Below are positions 38,137 to 47,030 of a stretch of DNA of 64,000 nt, in pieces (the stretch's first letter is position 1; each line of letters opens with the position of its first letter). The DNA comes from Solimonas aquatica (lineage in GTDB: Bacteria; Pseudomonadota; Gammaproteobacteria; Nevskiales; Nevskiaceae). The position numbers and the translations under genes were made by a program. The stretch spans positions 1 through 64,000 of the forward strand of contig NZ_FOFS01000004.1 of assembly GCF_900111015.1 (NCBI RefSeq). The letters run 5' to 3'. The notes under the pieces were generated by a model. That model worked only from the letters and a program-made list of their open reading frames with translations. It was not told the origin of the DNA and ran no database searches.

Positions 38137-39303
38137 CTAGTGAAAATGCTCGTGCACGTGGCTGCGCCCCTCACCGTGACTGTGACGATGCTGGTGCAGC
38201 TGGATCTGGCCGTATTTTTCCTCGACACGGGCCAGCTTCCACCACAGCACCGACAGCAGCCAGGCCAGCAGGAACACCGCCACGATCAGATAGCCGAGCA
38301 CGCCGAAGTCCAGATCGGCGATGCGCTGATACCAGGGCCCCTGCAGCGCCAGCAGATGGATCAGCACCTGCATCAGCTCGATGCTGCCGATCACCAGCGC
38401 CACGGCGATCGACAGGCCGGTGGTGCTGATGTTGTAGAAGATCTTGCGCAGCGGATTGACGAAGGCCCAGTCGTAAGCCCCGCACATCAGCACGCCGTCG
38501 GTGGTATCCATGGCCGACATGCCGGCGGCGAACAGCAGCGGCAGCGACAAGGCCGCCGCAGCCGGCATGTCGGCCATGGCGCCGGCCGTCATCGCCAGCA
38601 GCGCAATCTCCGAGGCGGTGTCGAAGCCCAGGCCGAACAGCAGGCCCAGGGGATACATCTGTGCGCTGTGCCGGATGCCCTGGCGCAGCCGCCCGCCGAA
38701 CAGGCGGTTCATCAGGCCACGCTGCGCCAGCAGTTCCTCCAGATGATCATGACTGTGCCGGCCGCTGCGCGCCCGCCGCCAGAGCTTGAGGATGTCCAGC
38801 AGCACGAACAGATTGAGGATGCCGATCAGCCACAGGAACACGCCGGAGACGCCGGCGCCGATCAGATGTCCGTACTGCTGCATCTGCGGCAGCTCGCGAT
38901 GCACGAAGCCGGCGGCGAAGATCACCGCCAGCGCCAGCAGGAACACGATGCTGGAATGCCCCAGCGAGAAGAAGAAGCCAACGCCCAGGGGGCGCTGGCC
39001 ACTGCGCATCAGGAAGCGCACGGTGTCGTCCACCGCCGCGATGTGATCGGCGTCGAAGGCGTGGCGCAGACCGAACATATAGGCCGCGAAGCCCAGGCCC
39101 ACCAGCGGCGGATGACGGGCGGCGTAATACAGATACAGGCCCCAGCCGGCGAGATGCAGCAGGGCGATGAAACCGTAGAAGCCGGCCAGGCGCAGCCATT
39201 CGGCGCGTGTGAAGCCCAGGCGGCGCTCGCCGCGCAGGGGCAGCAGGCTGTCGACGCTCAGGGCCTGCGGCGCCGGCTCGGGTCGGTAAGGTGCGGGTTT
39301 CAT
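38137..39303 (-). CDS. NiCoT-family nickel/cobalt permease
   Basis: The 388-residue inner-membrane transporter has the NiCoT signature GLRHAFDADHIAAVDDT (His81, Asp84, His87), the second motif LFGLGFDTASEIALL, about eight membrane spans and a His-rich C-terminal tail (HQHRHSHGEGRSHVHEHFH). Located between hypA and the hydrogen-sensor kinase, it should supply Ni2+ for hydrogenase; HoxN/HupN-like. Selectivity for nickel over cobalt is inferred from context. The 16-bp and longer spacing to its neighbours is small enough for an operon. Confidence 0.93.
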   Translation of the reverse strand: MKPAPYRPEPAPQALSVDSLLPLRGERRLGFTRAEWLRLAGFYGFIALLHLAGWGLYLYYAARHPPLVGLGFAAYMFGLRHAFDADHIAAVDDTVRFLMRSGQRPLGVGFFFSLGHSSIVFLLALAVIFAAGFVHRELPQMQQYGHLIGAGVSGVFLWLIGILNLFVLLDILKLWRRARSGRHSHDHLEELLAQRGLMNRLFGGRLRQGIRHSAQMYPLGLLFGLGFDTASEIALLAMTAGAMADMPAAAALSLPLLFAAGMSAMDTTDGVLMCGAYDWAFVNPLRKIFYNISTTGLSIAVALVIGSIELMQVLIHLLALQGPWYQRIADLDFGVLGYLIVAVFLLAWLLSVLWWKLARVEEKYGQIQLHQHRHSHGEGRSHVHEHFH

Positions 39304-39340
39304 GCGGCGGTCCTTGCCCCGCTGCCGCCGCGAGTGCCGC

Positions 39341-39682
39341 CTACACGCATGCTTCCACCTCCAGCTCGCGAATCTTCAGTTCCGAACCCGCCAGCAACTC
39401 CACCTGCAGACTGCCGCAGGCCGCACAGCGCCCCACCGGCAGATCCATTGCAAACTCCGCGCCGCAGTCGCTGCAACGGCCGCGCCCTTCGATCTCCTCG
39501 ATCTCCAGCGTGGCGCCGGCCAGCACGGTGTCGGCGGCGCAGACCTCGAAGCAGAAGCGGATCGACTCCGGCATCACCGCCGACAGCTTGCCGATCTGCA
39601 GGCGCACGCAGCTGACGCGCTGACCGCCAGCGTGCTCGCAGGCAATGGCCACGATGCTGCGCGTGATCGACAGCTCATGCAT
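39341..39682 (-). CDS. hypA: Hydrogenase nickel-insertion protein HypA
   Basis: The 113-residue HypA has the nickel-binding start MHELSITRS (His2) and the structural zinc site with paired CSDC and CAAC motifs near residues 74-91. It delivers nickel to the hydrogenase large subunit, normally with HypB, which is missing here. Its start lies within the end of the FmdE-like gene (8-base overlap). Confidence 0.96.
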   Translation of the reverse strand: MHELSITRSIVAIACEHAGGQRVSCVRLQIGKLSAVMPESIRFCFEVCAADTVLAGATLEIEEIEGRGRCSDCGAEFAMDLPVGRCAACGSLQVELLAGSELKIRELEVEACV

Positions 39683-40196
39683 GACTCAGCTCCTGCACGT
39701 CCAGCAGATACAACTCGCGGGCCGGACGCGCCATCAGCTGCGCGGCGATGCTGGCCTTGAGCCCGGTCAGCTGCGCTTCTTCGCGCTCGCTGCGCTGCGG
39801 GCGGCCGGCGAGCGCGAAGAAGCGCGGATCCACCACCCCCTCGCGCAGCGCCAGCTGCACGCGCAGCGCCGGTGTTTCCAGCTGGAAGCGGAAAGCCTGC
39901 TCGCTGCCGCAGTTGCCGCCCGGCCCCAGGCTTTCCTGCCGGTAACGACCGCGACTGACGCAGCGCGTCACGAACTCCAGCGCGTCCACCACGCCCGGCC
40001 CGCTGTGCCAGGAGCACAGCTGCAAGTCGCGGCGATCCCAGGTCTGCGCCTCGGACAGGACCGCCGCGGCGCGCACCATGGCCTGAAAGCCCAGCGCCGC
40101 GCCGGTCAGCGCGCCGCCGCCGTGATATTCGAGCAGGCTCTGGTAATGCAGCTGCAGCGGCCGGCCGTGATCGAGTATCAGCAGGGGCGCGGACAT
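39675..40196 (-). CDS. FmdE-like protein of the hydrogenase cluster
   Basis: The 173-residue protein resembles the FmdE fold (formylmethanofuran dehydrogenase subunit E-like): LLEYHGGGALTGAALGFQAMVRAA aligns with the usual GHLCPGLALG helix start, and SGPGVVDALEFVTRCVSRGRYR with the second FmdE motif. The metal-binding Cys of the first motif is absent (GGGALTG). There are no membrane spans. It sits between hypE and hypA on the same strand, 19 bases after hypE, so a role in hydrogenase assembly or metal handling is likely. Family assignment is by pattern only. Confidence 0.6.
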   Translation of the reverse strand: MSAPLLILDHGRPLQLHYQSLLEYHGGGALTGAALGFQAMVRAAAVLSEAQTWDRRDLQLCSWHSGPGVVDALEFVTRCVSRGRYRQESLGPGGNCGSEQAFRFQLETPALRVQLALREGVVDPRFFALAGRPQRSEREEAQLTGLKASIAAQLMARPARELYLLDVQELSHA

Positions 40197-40215
40197 GTGC
40201 GGGTTCCCGCAGCGC

Positions 40216-41283
40216 TCAGCAGATGCGCGGCAGCTGCTCGCCGACCAGCATGTCCACCACCCGCTCGCCGCCGAAGCCGGTTTCCAGAATCACCGCGCCG
40301 CGCGGCGCCGCCACCACGCGGCCCACGCAGGCGGCGTCGCGACCGGCGGGCAGTGCGCGCATCGCCGCCAGCACCGCCTCGACCGCCTCGCCCGGCACCA
40401 CCGCCACCAGCTTGCCCTCGTTGGCCAGATACAGCGGGTCCAGCCCCAGGATCTCGCAGGCGCCTTTCACGTCTTCACGCAGCGGCAGGGTTTGCTCCTG
40501 CAGCCGGATGCCGACCTGCGAGCTCTGCGCAAACTCGTTGAGCACCGTGGCCAGGCCGCCGCGCGTGGCGTCACGCAGGCAATGGATGTCCGGGCAGGCG
40601 CGCAGCATCGCCGCGACCAGCTCGTGCAGCGGCTGGCAGTCGCTGGGCACCTCGGCCTGCAAGGCCAGCTGGCCGCGGGCGATGAGAATCGCCGCGCCGT
40701 GATCACCCAGCGTGCCGTTGATGATCACCGCATCGCCCGGCTGCGCCCGCGAGGCGGAGATGTTGATGCCGGCCGGCACCACGCCGATGCCGGCGGTGTT
40801 GATGAACAGCTTGTCGGCGCTGCCGCGCTCCACCACCTTGGTGTCGCCGGTGACGATCTGCACGCCGGCGGCCAGCGCCGCCTGGCGCATGCTCTCCACC
40901 ACGCGGCGCAGGGTCTCGATCGGCAGGCCTTCCTCCAGCACCACGCCGCAGGACAGATACAGCGGCCGCGCGCCGCTCATGGCCAGATCGTTGACCGTGC
41001 CGTTCACCGCCAGATGGCCGATGTCGCCGCCGGGGAAGAACAGCGGATCGACGACATAGGTGTCGGTGGTGAAGGCCAGGCGTTCGCCGTGCGTGCCCAG
41101 CTGCTTGAGATCAAATACAGCCTGATCCTCCAGCGCCGACAGCGAGGGATTGTCGAAGGCGCCGACGAACACGTCGGCGATCAGATCGCGCATCGCCTTG
41201 CCGCCGCTGCCGTGCGAGAGATTGACGTGCGTGTCGTTGATGCGCGGCCGGCGCTTGCCGTCGTTTGCCGAGAAATCATTCAT
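40216..41283 (-). CDS. hypE: Hydrogenase maturation protein HypE (cyanide-forming)
   Basis: HypE receives a carbamoyl group from HypF on its C-terminal Cys and dehydrates it to the cyanide ligand of the NiFe site. The 355-residue PurM-like protein has LSHGSGGKAM near the N-terminus, FTTDTYVVDPLFFPGGDIG and a C-terminus ending PRIC, with Cys355 as the acceptor. The ATG overlaps the hypD stop by ATGA. Confidence 0.97.
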   Translation of the reverse strand: MNDFSANDGKRRPRINDTHVNLSHGSGGKAMRDLIADVFVGAFDNPSLSALEDQAVFDLKQLGTHGERLAFTTDTYVVDPLFFPGGDIGHLAVNGTVNDLAMSGARPLYLSCGVVLEEGLPIETLRRVVESMRQAALAAGVQIVTGDTKVVERGSADKLFINTAGIGVVPAGINISASRAQPGDAVIINGTLGDHGAAILIARGQLALQAEVPSDCQPLHELVAAMLRACPDIHCLRDATRGGLATVLNEFAQSSQVGIRLQEQTLPLREDVKGACEILGLDPLYLANEGKLVAVVPGEAVEAVLAAMRALPAGRDAACVGRVVAAPRGAVILETGFGGERVVDMLVGEQLPRIC

Positions 41284-42434
41284 GCGCTCACCTTGTCCTG
41301 GCGGTCTTCACGCAGGCGACTGGTGTCGATGCGTGCATATTGGTAATAGGCGGCGCAGGCGCCTTCGCTGGACACCATCAGCGAACCCAGCGGCGTCTGC
41401 GGCGTGCAGGCGGTGCCGAACACCTTGCAGTCGCGCGGCTTGATGGCGCCCTTGAGCACCTCGCCGCACTGGCAGGACTTGGGATCGGCGATCTTCAGGT
41501 TCGGCACCGGGAACTTGCGCTCGGCGTCGTACTGCGCATACGCCTCGCGCACCCGCACGCCGGAGTGATCGATGGAGCCCAGGCCGCGCCATTCGAAGAA
41601 CTCGCGCAGCTCGAAGACTTCCTGCACCGAACGCAGCGCCACCTCGTTGCCATGCTCGGGCACGATGCGGCCATACTGGTTTTCGATTTCGCAGCGGCCG
41701 TCGACGATCTGCCGTAGCACCATCCACAGCGACTGCAGCACGTCCAGCGGCTCGAAGCCGGCCACCACCAGCGGCTTGCGGTAGTGCTGGGCGATGAACT
41801 GATACGGCGCGGTGCCGATCACCATGCTGACGTGGCCGGGGCCGAGGAAACCGTCCAGCTGCATGCCCGGCGAATCGAGGATGGCCTTGATGGTGGGAAT
41901 GATGGTGATGTGATTGCAGAACAGCGAGAAGTTGTCGATGCCCTGGCGCTTGGCTTCCAGCACCGTCATCGCGGTGCTGGGCATGGTGGTCTCGAAACCC
42001 AGGCCGAAGAAGATCACCTCGCGCCCCGGGTTGTCGCGCGCCAGCTGCAGCGCATCCAGCGGCGAGTACACCATGCGCACATCGGCGCCCTCGGCCTTGG
42101 CCTTGAGCAGGCTCTTGCGCGAACCGGGCACACGCATGGCGTCGCCGAAGGTGGTGAAGATCACCTCGGGACGTTCGGCCAGGGCCACGCAGTCATCGAC
42201 ACGTCCCATGGGCAGCACGCAGACCGGACAGCCCGGACCGTGCACGAATTCGATGGTGTCCGGCAGCAGCTGCTGGATGCCGTAGCGGAAGATCGCGTGG
42301 GTGTGCCCGCCGCAGACCTCCATCACCAGCAGCGGATTGTCGGGGCCGCGCCCGATCTGCCTGGCCAGCTGCCGGATCTCGGCGGCCAGCGCACGCGCCT
42401 TGGCCGGATCGCGGAATTCATCCACATGTTTCAT
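41280..42434 (-). CDS. hypD: Hydrogenase maturation protein HypD
   Basis: HypD is the iron-sulfur scaffold on which HypC and HypE build the Fe(CN)2CO unit. The 384 residues include MEVCGGHTHAIFRYG, HGPGCPVCVLP, GFETTMPSTA and a C-terminal cluster site with EVLKGAIKPRDCKVFGTAC preceded by SCQCG. I chose the ATG at 42434 (MKHVDEFRD) over an upstream extension because it overlaps the SIS gene stop by ATGA, like its neighbours. Confidence 0.97.
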   Translation of the reverse strand: MKHVDEFRDPAKARALAAEIRQLARQIGRGPDNPLLVMEVCGGHTHAIFRYGIQQLLPDTIEFVHGPGCPVCVLPMGRVDDCVALAERPEVIFTTFGDAMRVPGSRKSLLKAKAEGADVRMVYSPLDALQLARDNPGREVIFFGLGFETTMPSTAMTVLEAKRQGIDNFSLFCNHITIIPTIKAILDSPGMQLDGFLGPGHVSMVIGTAPYQFIAQHYRKPLVVAGFEPLDVLQSLWMVLRQIVDGRCEIENQYGRIVPEHGNEVALRSVQEVFELREFFEWRGLGSIDHSGVRVREAYAQYDAERKFPVPNLKIADPKSCQCGEVLKGAIKPRDCKVFGTACTPQTPLGSLMVSSEGACAAYYQYARIDTSRLREDRQDKVSA

Positions 42435-43123
42435 GACGCCGTCTCCGCGCTGCCGCGGTTGTCCGCCAGCAGGGTATGCACCAGATCCCACAGAATGTGA
42501 TAGCAGGCCACATGGGTTTCCTGCACGCGGTGGATGCTGTCGCTGGCCACCACCAGACAGTGATCCAGATGCGGGCTGTGCGCCATGGCGCCGCCGTCGT
42601 GACCGGCAAAGCCGATCGTGGTCATGCCCAGCTTCCTGGCCTGCATGAAGGCATTGAGCAGATTGTCGGAGTTGCCGCTGGTGGACATGCCGACCAGCGC
42701 ATCGCCGCGACGGCCATGGGCGATCACCTGGCGCGCGAACACCTGATCGAAGCCCACATCATTGCCCACCGCCGTCATCATCGCGGTGTCGCCCATCAGA
42801 TTCATCGCCGGCAGCGCCGGCCGCCCGGCCGTGACCGGATGCTGGAACTCCACGGCGATATGCGCGGCATCGCAGCTGGAGCCGCCATTGCCCATGCACA
42901 GCAGCCGCCCGCCGCGCCGGTACACCTCGGCCAGCGCCCGCGCTGCCGCCACCAGGCGCGTGCCGTTCTCGGCGAAGAAGCGGCGCTTGGTTTCGATGCT
43001 GTCCTGCGACTTCTGCGTCACCGATTCCAGCAGCGCCTGCTCCAGACGCTGCGGGTTCTGCGATTCGCCATGCAGGAAGGGATAGAGCCCCTGCAGGGCA
43101 TCACGGATCACCGGCGCGCTCAT
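42431..43123 (-). CDS. SIS-domain (GmhA-like) protein in the hydrogenase cluster
   Basis: The 230-residue protein has the sugar-isomerase fold typical of GmhA phosphoheptose isomerase: CMGNGGSSCDAAHIAVEF, the STSGNSDNLLNAFMQARKLGM phosphosugar loop and a helical N-terminal extension of about 40 residues. It is embedded between hypC and hypD with ATGA overlaps on both sides, so it is likely to function in hydrogenase maturation or glycosyl/nucleotide handling rather than LPS. SIS genes occur in some oxygen-insensitive hydrogenase clusters (recalled from the literature). Its true substrate is unknown. Confidence 0.8.
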   Translation of the reverse strand: MSAPVIRDALQGLYPFLHGESQNPQRLEQALLESVTQKSQDSIETKRRFFAENGTRLVAAARALAEVYRRGGRLLCMGNGGSSCDAAHIAVEFQHPVTAGRPALPAMNLMGDTAMMTAVGNDVGFDQVFARQVIAHGRRGDALVGMSTSGNSDNLLNAFMQARKLGMTTIGFAGHDGGAMAHSPHLDHCLVVASDSIHRVQETHVACYHILWDLVHTLLADNRGSAETAS

Positions 43124-43425
43124 GACAGCCTCGTGCCGACGGCCGGCTCGGCCGCGGACTGGCGCATGGCCTCGATCTCGGCCTGCGCCTCGCCCAGCTG
43201 CGTCAGCAGCTCCAGGGTACGCGCCGCTTCCTCTTCGTCGATGCGGCTCATGGCAAAGCCGACGTGCACCAGCACCCAGTCGCCCAGGCAGGCTTGCGCC
43301 GGATGCGCCTCGTCGACGATGAAGGCGATATTGATGGCGCGCCGCACACCGCCCACCTCGACCACCGCCAGCTTCTGCGCGGCATCGCTGATTTCGACGA
43401 TGCGGCCCGGTATCCCCAGACACAT
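43120..43425 (-). CDS. hypC: Hydrogenase assembly chaperone HypC
   Basis: The 101-residue HypC has the essential N-terminal Cys2 (MCLGIPGRIVEI) and the small OB-fold with GDWVLVHVGFAMSRIDEEEA. It binds HypD and the hydrogenase large subunit precursor. AAAGGAG lies before the ATG, and hypF ends 12 bases upstream; it overlaps the next gene by ATGA. Confidence 0.96.
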   Translation of the reverse strand: MCLGIPGRIVEISDAAQKLAVVEVGGVRRAINIAFIVDEAHPAQACLGDWVLVHVGFAMSRIDEEEAARTLELLTQLGEAQAEIEAMRQSAAEPAVGTRLS

Positions 43426-43437
43426 GAGACCTCTCCT

Positions 43438-45834
43438 TTAATGTATTCCCGCCAGTCCCTGCGCCGCGGCGATCACCGCCTGGCCCAGGGACAGACCGCC
43501 ATCGTTGGCGGGCAGCTGCCGATGCTGCAGCACGGTGTAACCCGCCGCCTGCAGACGCCGCCGCATTTCGCTGAGCAGGACGCGGTTCTGGAACACCCCG
43601 CCCGACAGCGCCACGCAGCGCAGACCCGCAGCTGCCCCCTCACTATCACAAAGCTTTTCCACCATGCGCACCATGACCTGCGTCAGGCCCTTGTGGAAAC
43701 GCGCCGCCATCACCGGCAGCGGCGTGCCCAACACCAGATCACCCAGCAGCGCCTGCCACATCGCCAGCGGCTCGATGTACGGCAGACCGTTCTGCAGGCG
43801 AGGAATCGCGAAGGGATAGGCCAGCTGCTCATCCTCGTGGCGCAGGGTGTGCTGATCGACCAGGGTTTCCAGCTCGATGGCGGCCTGCCCTTCGTACAGC
43901 GCCCGCTCGCGGCAGATGCCCATGGCCGCGGCCACGGCATCGAACAGGCGCCCGCAGGAACTGGCCGGCGGACTGTTGAGCCCTTGTCCGAGCATGGCAT
44001 CGAACACCGCGCGCGGCTGCGCTTCCAGAAAGCGATACAGATCCAGCTCGGCATAGTTCATGGCGAAGCGCGGCCAGCCCAGCTCCGCCATCAGCTGCGC
44101 ATAGGTATTGCGCCAGGGCTCGACCATGGCCTTCTCGCCGCCCAGCATCGCCACCGGCTTGAAACTGCCCAGGCGCCGGCAGCTGCGGTAGTCGGCCAGC
44201 AGAAACTCGCCGCCCCAGATCTCGCCGTTGTCGCCGAAACCCAGACCGTCCAGGGCGATGCCCAGCACTGGCGGCGCATTCAGCGGCACACCGTTATCGG
44301 CCAGGCAGGCGGCGATGTGCGCGTGATGGTGCTGCACGCGGCGCAGGGGCAGCCGGCGCTGCTCGGCCAGTTCGTGCCCGAACTTCGAGGAGTGGTATTC
44401 GGGATGCGCGTCGATCACCACGGCCTGCGGCTGATGTTCGAACAGCTGCAGGTAATCGCCGACCGCGCGCCGGTAATCGGCCTGCGTGCGTGCCTCGCCC
44501 AGATCGCCCATGTGATGCGAGACGATGGCCTCGCCCCGACGCAGCAGGCAGAAGCTGTTCTTCAGCTCGCCGCCCAAGGCCAGCAGCGGCGCGGCCTCGG
44601 CAAAGCCTTGCGGCAGCGGCAGCGGATTGGGGGCATAGCCGCGCGCGCGGCGCAGCAGCTGCACGCGGCCGTCCACCACGCGCGCCACGCTGTCATCGAC
44701 GCGACGCACGATGGCGCGGTTGTGCAGCAGGAAGTAATCGGCGATGCCGGACAGGCGCGCGCGCGCGTCCTCGTCGTCGATGCACTGCGGCTCGTCAGCG
44801 AGATTGCCGCTGGTGAGCACGATGGGCCGCGCCATGCGCCTGAGCAGCAGATGATGCAGCGGCGTGTTGGGCAGCATGAAGCCCAGGCTGCGCAGCCCGG
44901 GCGCCACCGCTTCCGGCAGCGCCTGGCCTTCGGCGTCGAGCAGCACGATGGGCGCCGCCGCGCTCTGCAGCAGCGCGGCCTCGGTATCGCTCAGGCGCGC
45001 GTACTGGCGGATCACGTCCAGATCGCGCGCCATCAGCGCAAAGGGCTTGCGCGCGCGGCGCTTGCGCCGGCGCAGCTCGGCCAGGGCTTCGGCATTGCCG
45101 GCATCGCAGGCCAGCTGATAACCACCCAGGCCCTTGATGGCGAGGATCTGCCCGCGTTGCAGCAGGGTGCAGGCGGCGTCCACCTCGTCGAGCATGCTCA
45201 GCGCCTGCACGCTGAAGGCGGCGCCATCGGCGCGCAGCAGCTGCGCGCGCGGCCCGCAGGCATGGCAGGCGATGGGCTGGGCATGGAAGCGGCGGTCGTC
45301 CGGCGCCTCGTATTCGGCACGGCAGTCCTGGCACAGCGCGAACGCGCGCATGCTGGTGCCGGCGCGATCATAGGGAATGCTTGCGACGATGCTCAGGCGC
45401 GGACCGCAGTGCGTGCAATTGGTGAAGGCGTAGCGGTAGCGGCGCGCATAGGGATCGAAAATCTCGGCGCGGCATTGCTCGCAGCAGGCGGCATCGGCCA
45501 CCACCGCAGTGCGCACCGCGCCGCTGCCGCTGTGTTCGATCTGAAACGCCGGCAGGCTTTCCAGCGCGCAGGTCTGACGTTCGATGCGATCGATGCGCGC
45601 CAGCGGCGGCGCCTGCTCGCGCAGTGCCTGCACGAAAGCGGCGATGGCCTCGGCGCCGCCCTGCACGCGGATCTCCACGCCTTCGCCATCGTTGCGCACC
45701 CAGCCGCACAGCTGCGCGGCGCGCGCCAGGCGCCAGACCGTGGGCCGCATGCCCACCCCCTGCACCAGGCCCTGCACGCGGATGCGTTCGGCCCGCTGCT
45801 CGTCCGCCGCCAGCAGGCTTGCGCCAGGACTCAC
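43438..45834 (-). CDS. hypF: Carbamoyltransferase HypF
   Basis: HypF makes the carbamoyl-AMP-derived group for HypE. The 798-residue protein has, in order, an acylphosphatase domain (VQGLVQGVGMRPTVWRLA), two zinc-finger pairs (CEQCRAEI, NCTHCGPRLS, LCQDCRAEYE, ACHACGP), a YrdC-like domain (IKGLGGYQLACDA) and a Kae1-like carbamoyltransferase domain with VQHHHAHIAACLAD and ALSGGVFQN. The start is GTG overlapping the NHL gene stop (GTGA); reading frames extending further upstream lack similarity. Length is slightly above typical HypF. Confidence 0.95.
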   Translation of the reverse strand: MSPGASLLAADEQRAERIRVQGLVQGVGMRPTVWRLARAAQLCGWVRNDGEGVEIRVQGGAEAIAAFVQALREQAPPLARIDRIERQTCALESLPAFQIEHSGSGAVRTAVVADAACCEQCRAEIFDPYARRYRYAFTNCTHCGPRLSIVASIPYDRAGTSMRAFALCQDCRAEYEAPDDRRFHAQPIACHACGPRAQLLRADGAAFSVQALSMLDEVDAACTLLQRGQILAIKGLGGYQLACDAGNAEALAELRRRKRRARKPFALMARDLDVIRQYARLSDTEAALLQSAAAPIVLLDAEGQALPEAVAPGLRSLGFMLPNTPLHHLLLRRMARPIVLTSGNLADEPQCIDDEDARARLSGIADYFLLHNRAIVRRVDDSVARVVDGRVQLLRRARGYAPNPLPLPQGFAEAAPLLALGGELKNSFCLLRRGEAIVSHHMGDLGEARTQADYRRAVGDYLQLFEHQPQAVVIDAHPEYHSSKFGHELAEQRRLPLRRVQHHHAHIAACLADNGVPLNAPPVLGIALDGLGFGDNGEIWGGEFLLADYRSCRRLGSFKPVAMLGGEKAMVEPWRNTYAQLMAELGWPRFAMNYAELDLYRFLEAQPRAVFDAMLGQGLNSPPASSCGRLFDAVAAAMGICRERALYEGQAAIELETLVDQHTLRHEDEQLAYPFAIPRLQNGLPYIEPLAMWQALLGDLVLGTPLPVMAARFHKGLTQVMVRMVEKLCDSEGAAAGLRCVALSGGVFQNRVLLSEMRRRLQAAGYTVLQHRQLPANDGGLSLGQAVIAAAQGLAGIH

Positions 45835-47030
45835 GGCAGCAGCTCCTGCGCCAGCGGCCAGAGCAGCACGCGGTTGTTGCCGGAATCCGCCACCACCACG
45901 CGTCCCTCCTGCACGCTCAGGCCATAAGGCCAGCACAGGCTGTCGCGCACCGGCATCTGCCAGCGGTTGTCGCCCTTGGCATTGAACTGCAGCTGCCCGC
46001 TCAGCGCGCGCGCCGGCGCGCCGCTGTGCAGATCGCCCCGGTGCCAGGCGATGATCCGCGAGTTGGCGGTGTCGGCGGCCAGCAGCCAGTCGCCGGCGGC
46101 GGCGACGCCATAGGGCATGTTCAGGGTCTCCGCACTGGGCCAGTACAGGGACTGATTGTGATCCACCAGATGCGCCTGCTGCTGGCCCAGCAGGATGTCG
46201 CAGGGCTGCTGGTGCCGGCGGGGCAGCTGCGACCAGACCATGATGCGGTTGTTGCCGGCATCGGCCACGCACAGCGCCTCGCCCCAGATCACGACCGCAT
46301 GCGGCCAGCGCATGCTGGCGGCGCTCGGATCGCCGCCGCCGTTTTCATCGCGCTGCGTGAAGCCGCTCTGCCCCAGCACCAGATCGGCGGCCTGGCCGTT
46401 TTGCTGCGGCAGCCCCTGCCACATCAGCACGCGGCGGTTGCCGCTGTCGGCCACCCACAGGCGCGCACCGTCCCAATGCACGCCGTAAGGCCAGAACAGG
46501 GTATCGGCTGCGGTCTCGCCGCCGCGATTGCCCTGCGCTTCGAGAAAATCGCGCTGCCCCAGCACCAGATCCGCCGGGGTGTGACTGGCACGCGGCACGC
46601 GATGCCAGATCAGCACGCGGTGGTTCCAGGCATCGGCCACCGCCAGACCCTCGCCGCAGGCGCTGATGCCGGTGGGCACGTTGAAGCTGGTGGCACTGGG
46701 CGCGGCCTTGCCATTGCGCCCCTCGCTGTAGAAATCGGGCTGCCCGATCAGCCAGTCGGCGGGCGCATGATCCTGCTGCGGCGGCTGCGCCCAGCCCAGC
46801 AGGCGATGATGTCCGGTGTCGCAGACCCACAGCGAACCGCCGGCCATGCAGGCGCCGCGCGGTCCGAACAGCGTGCCCGGCTCCGGACGCACCGGCACCG
46901 CCAGACCGCAGGCGTCCTCGCGGGCGCCGATGCAGACCTGCGGCCCCTGCGGATCGAGCGCGGCGCGCCCGGCCGGCTCCGGTGCCCGGCTCAGGGCCGG
47001 CGTGAGGTGGACCTTCAGCGCCTGATTCAT
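45831..47030 (-). CDS. NHL-repeat beta-propeller protein
   Basis: The 399-residue protein consists of six or so NHL repeats with recurrent NRVLIW / ADSGNRRVLMW / ADAGNNRIMVW motifs and LVLGQ linkers; it probably forms a beta-propeller. No signal peptide is visible, so it should be cytosolic. NHL proteins accompany oxygen-insensitive NiFe hydrogenases of actinobacterial type, where their function is not known. Its start overlaps the NifU-Rieske stop by ATGA. Confidence 0.85.
   Translation of the reverse strand: MNQALKVHLTPALSRAPEPAGRAALDPQGPQVCIGAREDACGLAVPVRPEPGTLFGPRGACMAGGSLWVCDTGHHRLLGWAQPPQQDHAPADWLIGQPDFYSEGRNGKAAPSATSFNVPTGISACGEGLAVADAWNHRVLIWHRVPRASHTPADLVLGQRDFLEAQGNRGGETAADTLFWPYGVHWDGARLWVADSGNRRVLMWQGLPQQNGQAADLVLGQSGFTQRDENGGGDPSAASMRWPHAVVIWGEALCVADAGNNRIMVWSQLPRRHQQPCDILLGQQQAHLVDHNQSLYWPSAETLNMPYGVAAAGDWLLAADTANSRIIAWHRGDLHSGAPARALSGQLQFNAKGDNRWQMPVRDSLCWPYGLSVQEGRVVVADSGNNRVLLWPLAQELLP

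Noticed and set aside
36169-39615. A plus-strand open frame of 1148 codons across R2, hoxJ and the nickel permease
   Set aside because: It is antisense to two clear protein families and starts in repeat DNA; its Arg/Gln/His-rich composition is typical of a GC-rich shadow frame.
42431-43123. Calling the SIS gene gmhA
   Set aside because: Fold similarity is clear, but the hyp-operon position makes LPS function doubtful, so no symbol is assigned.
43264-45927. An 887-codon plus-strand frame opposite hypF
   Set aside because: No domain is recognisable, and hypF with all its domains accounts for the region.
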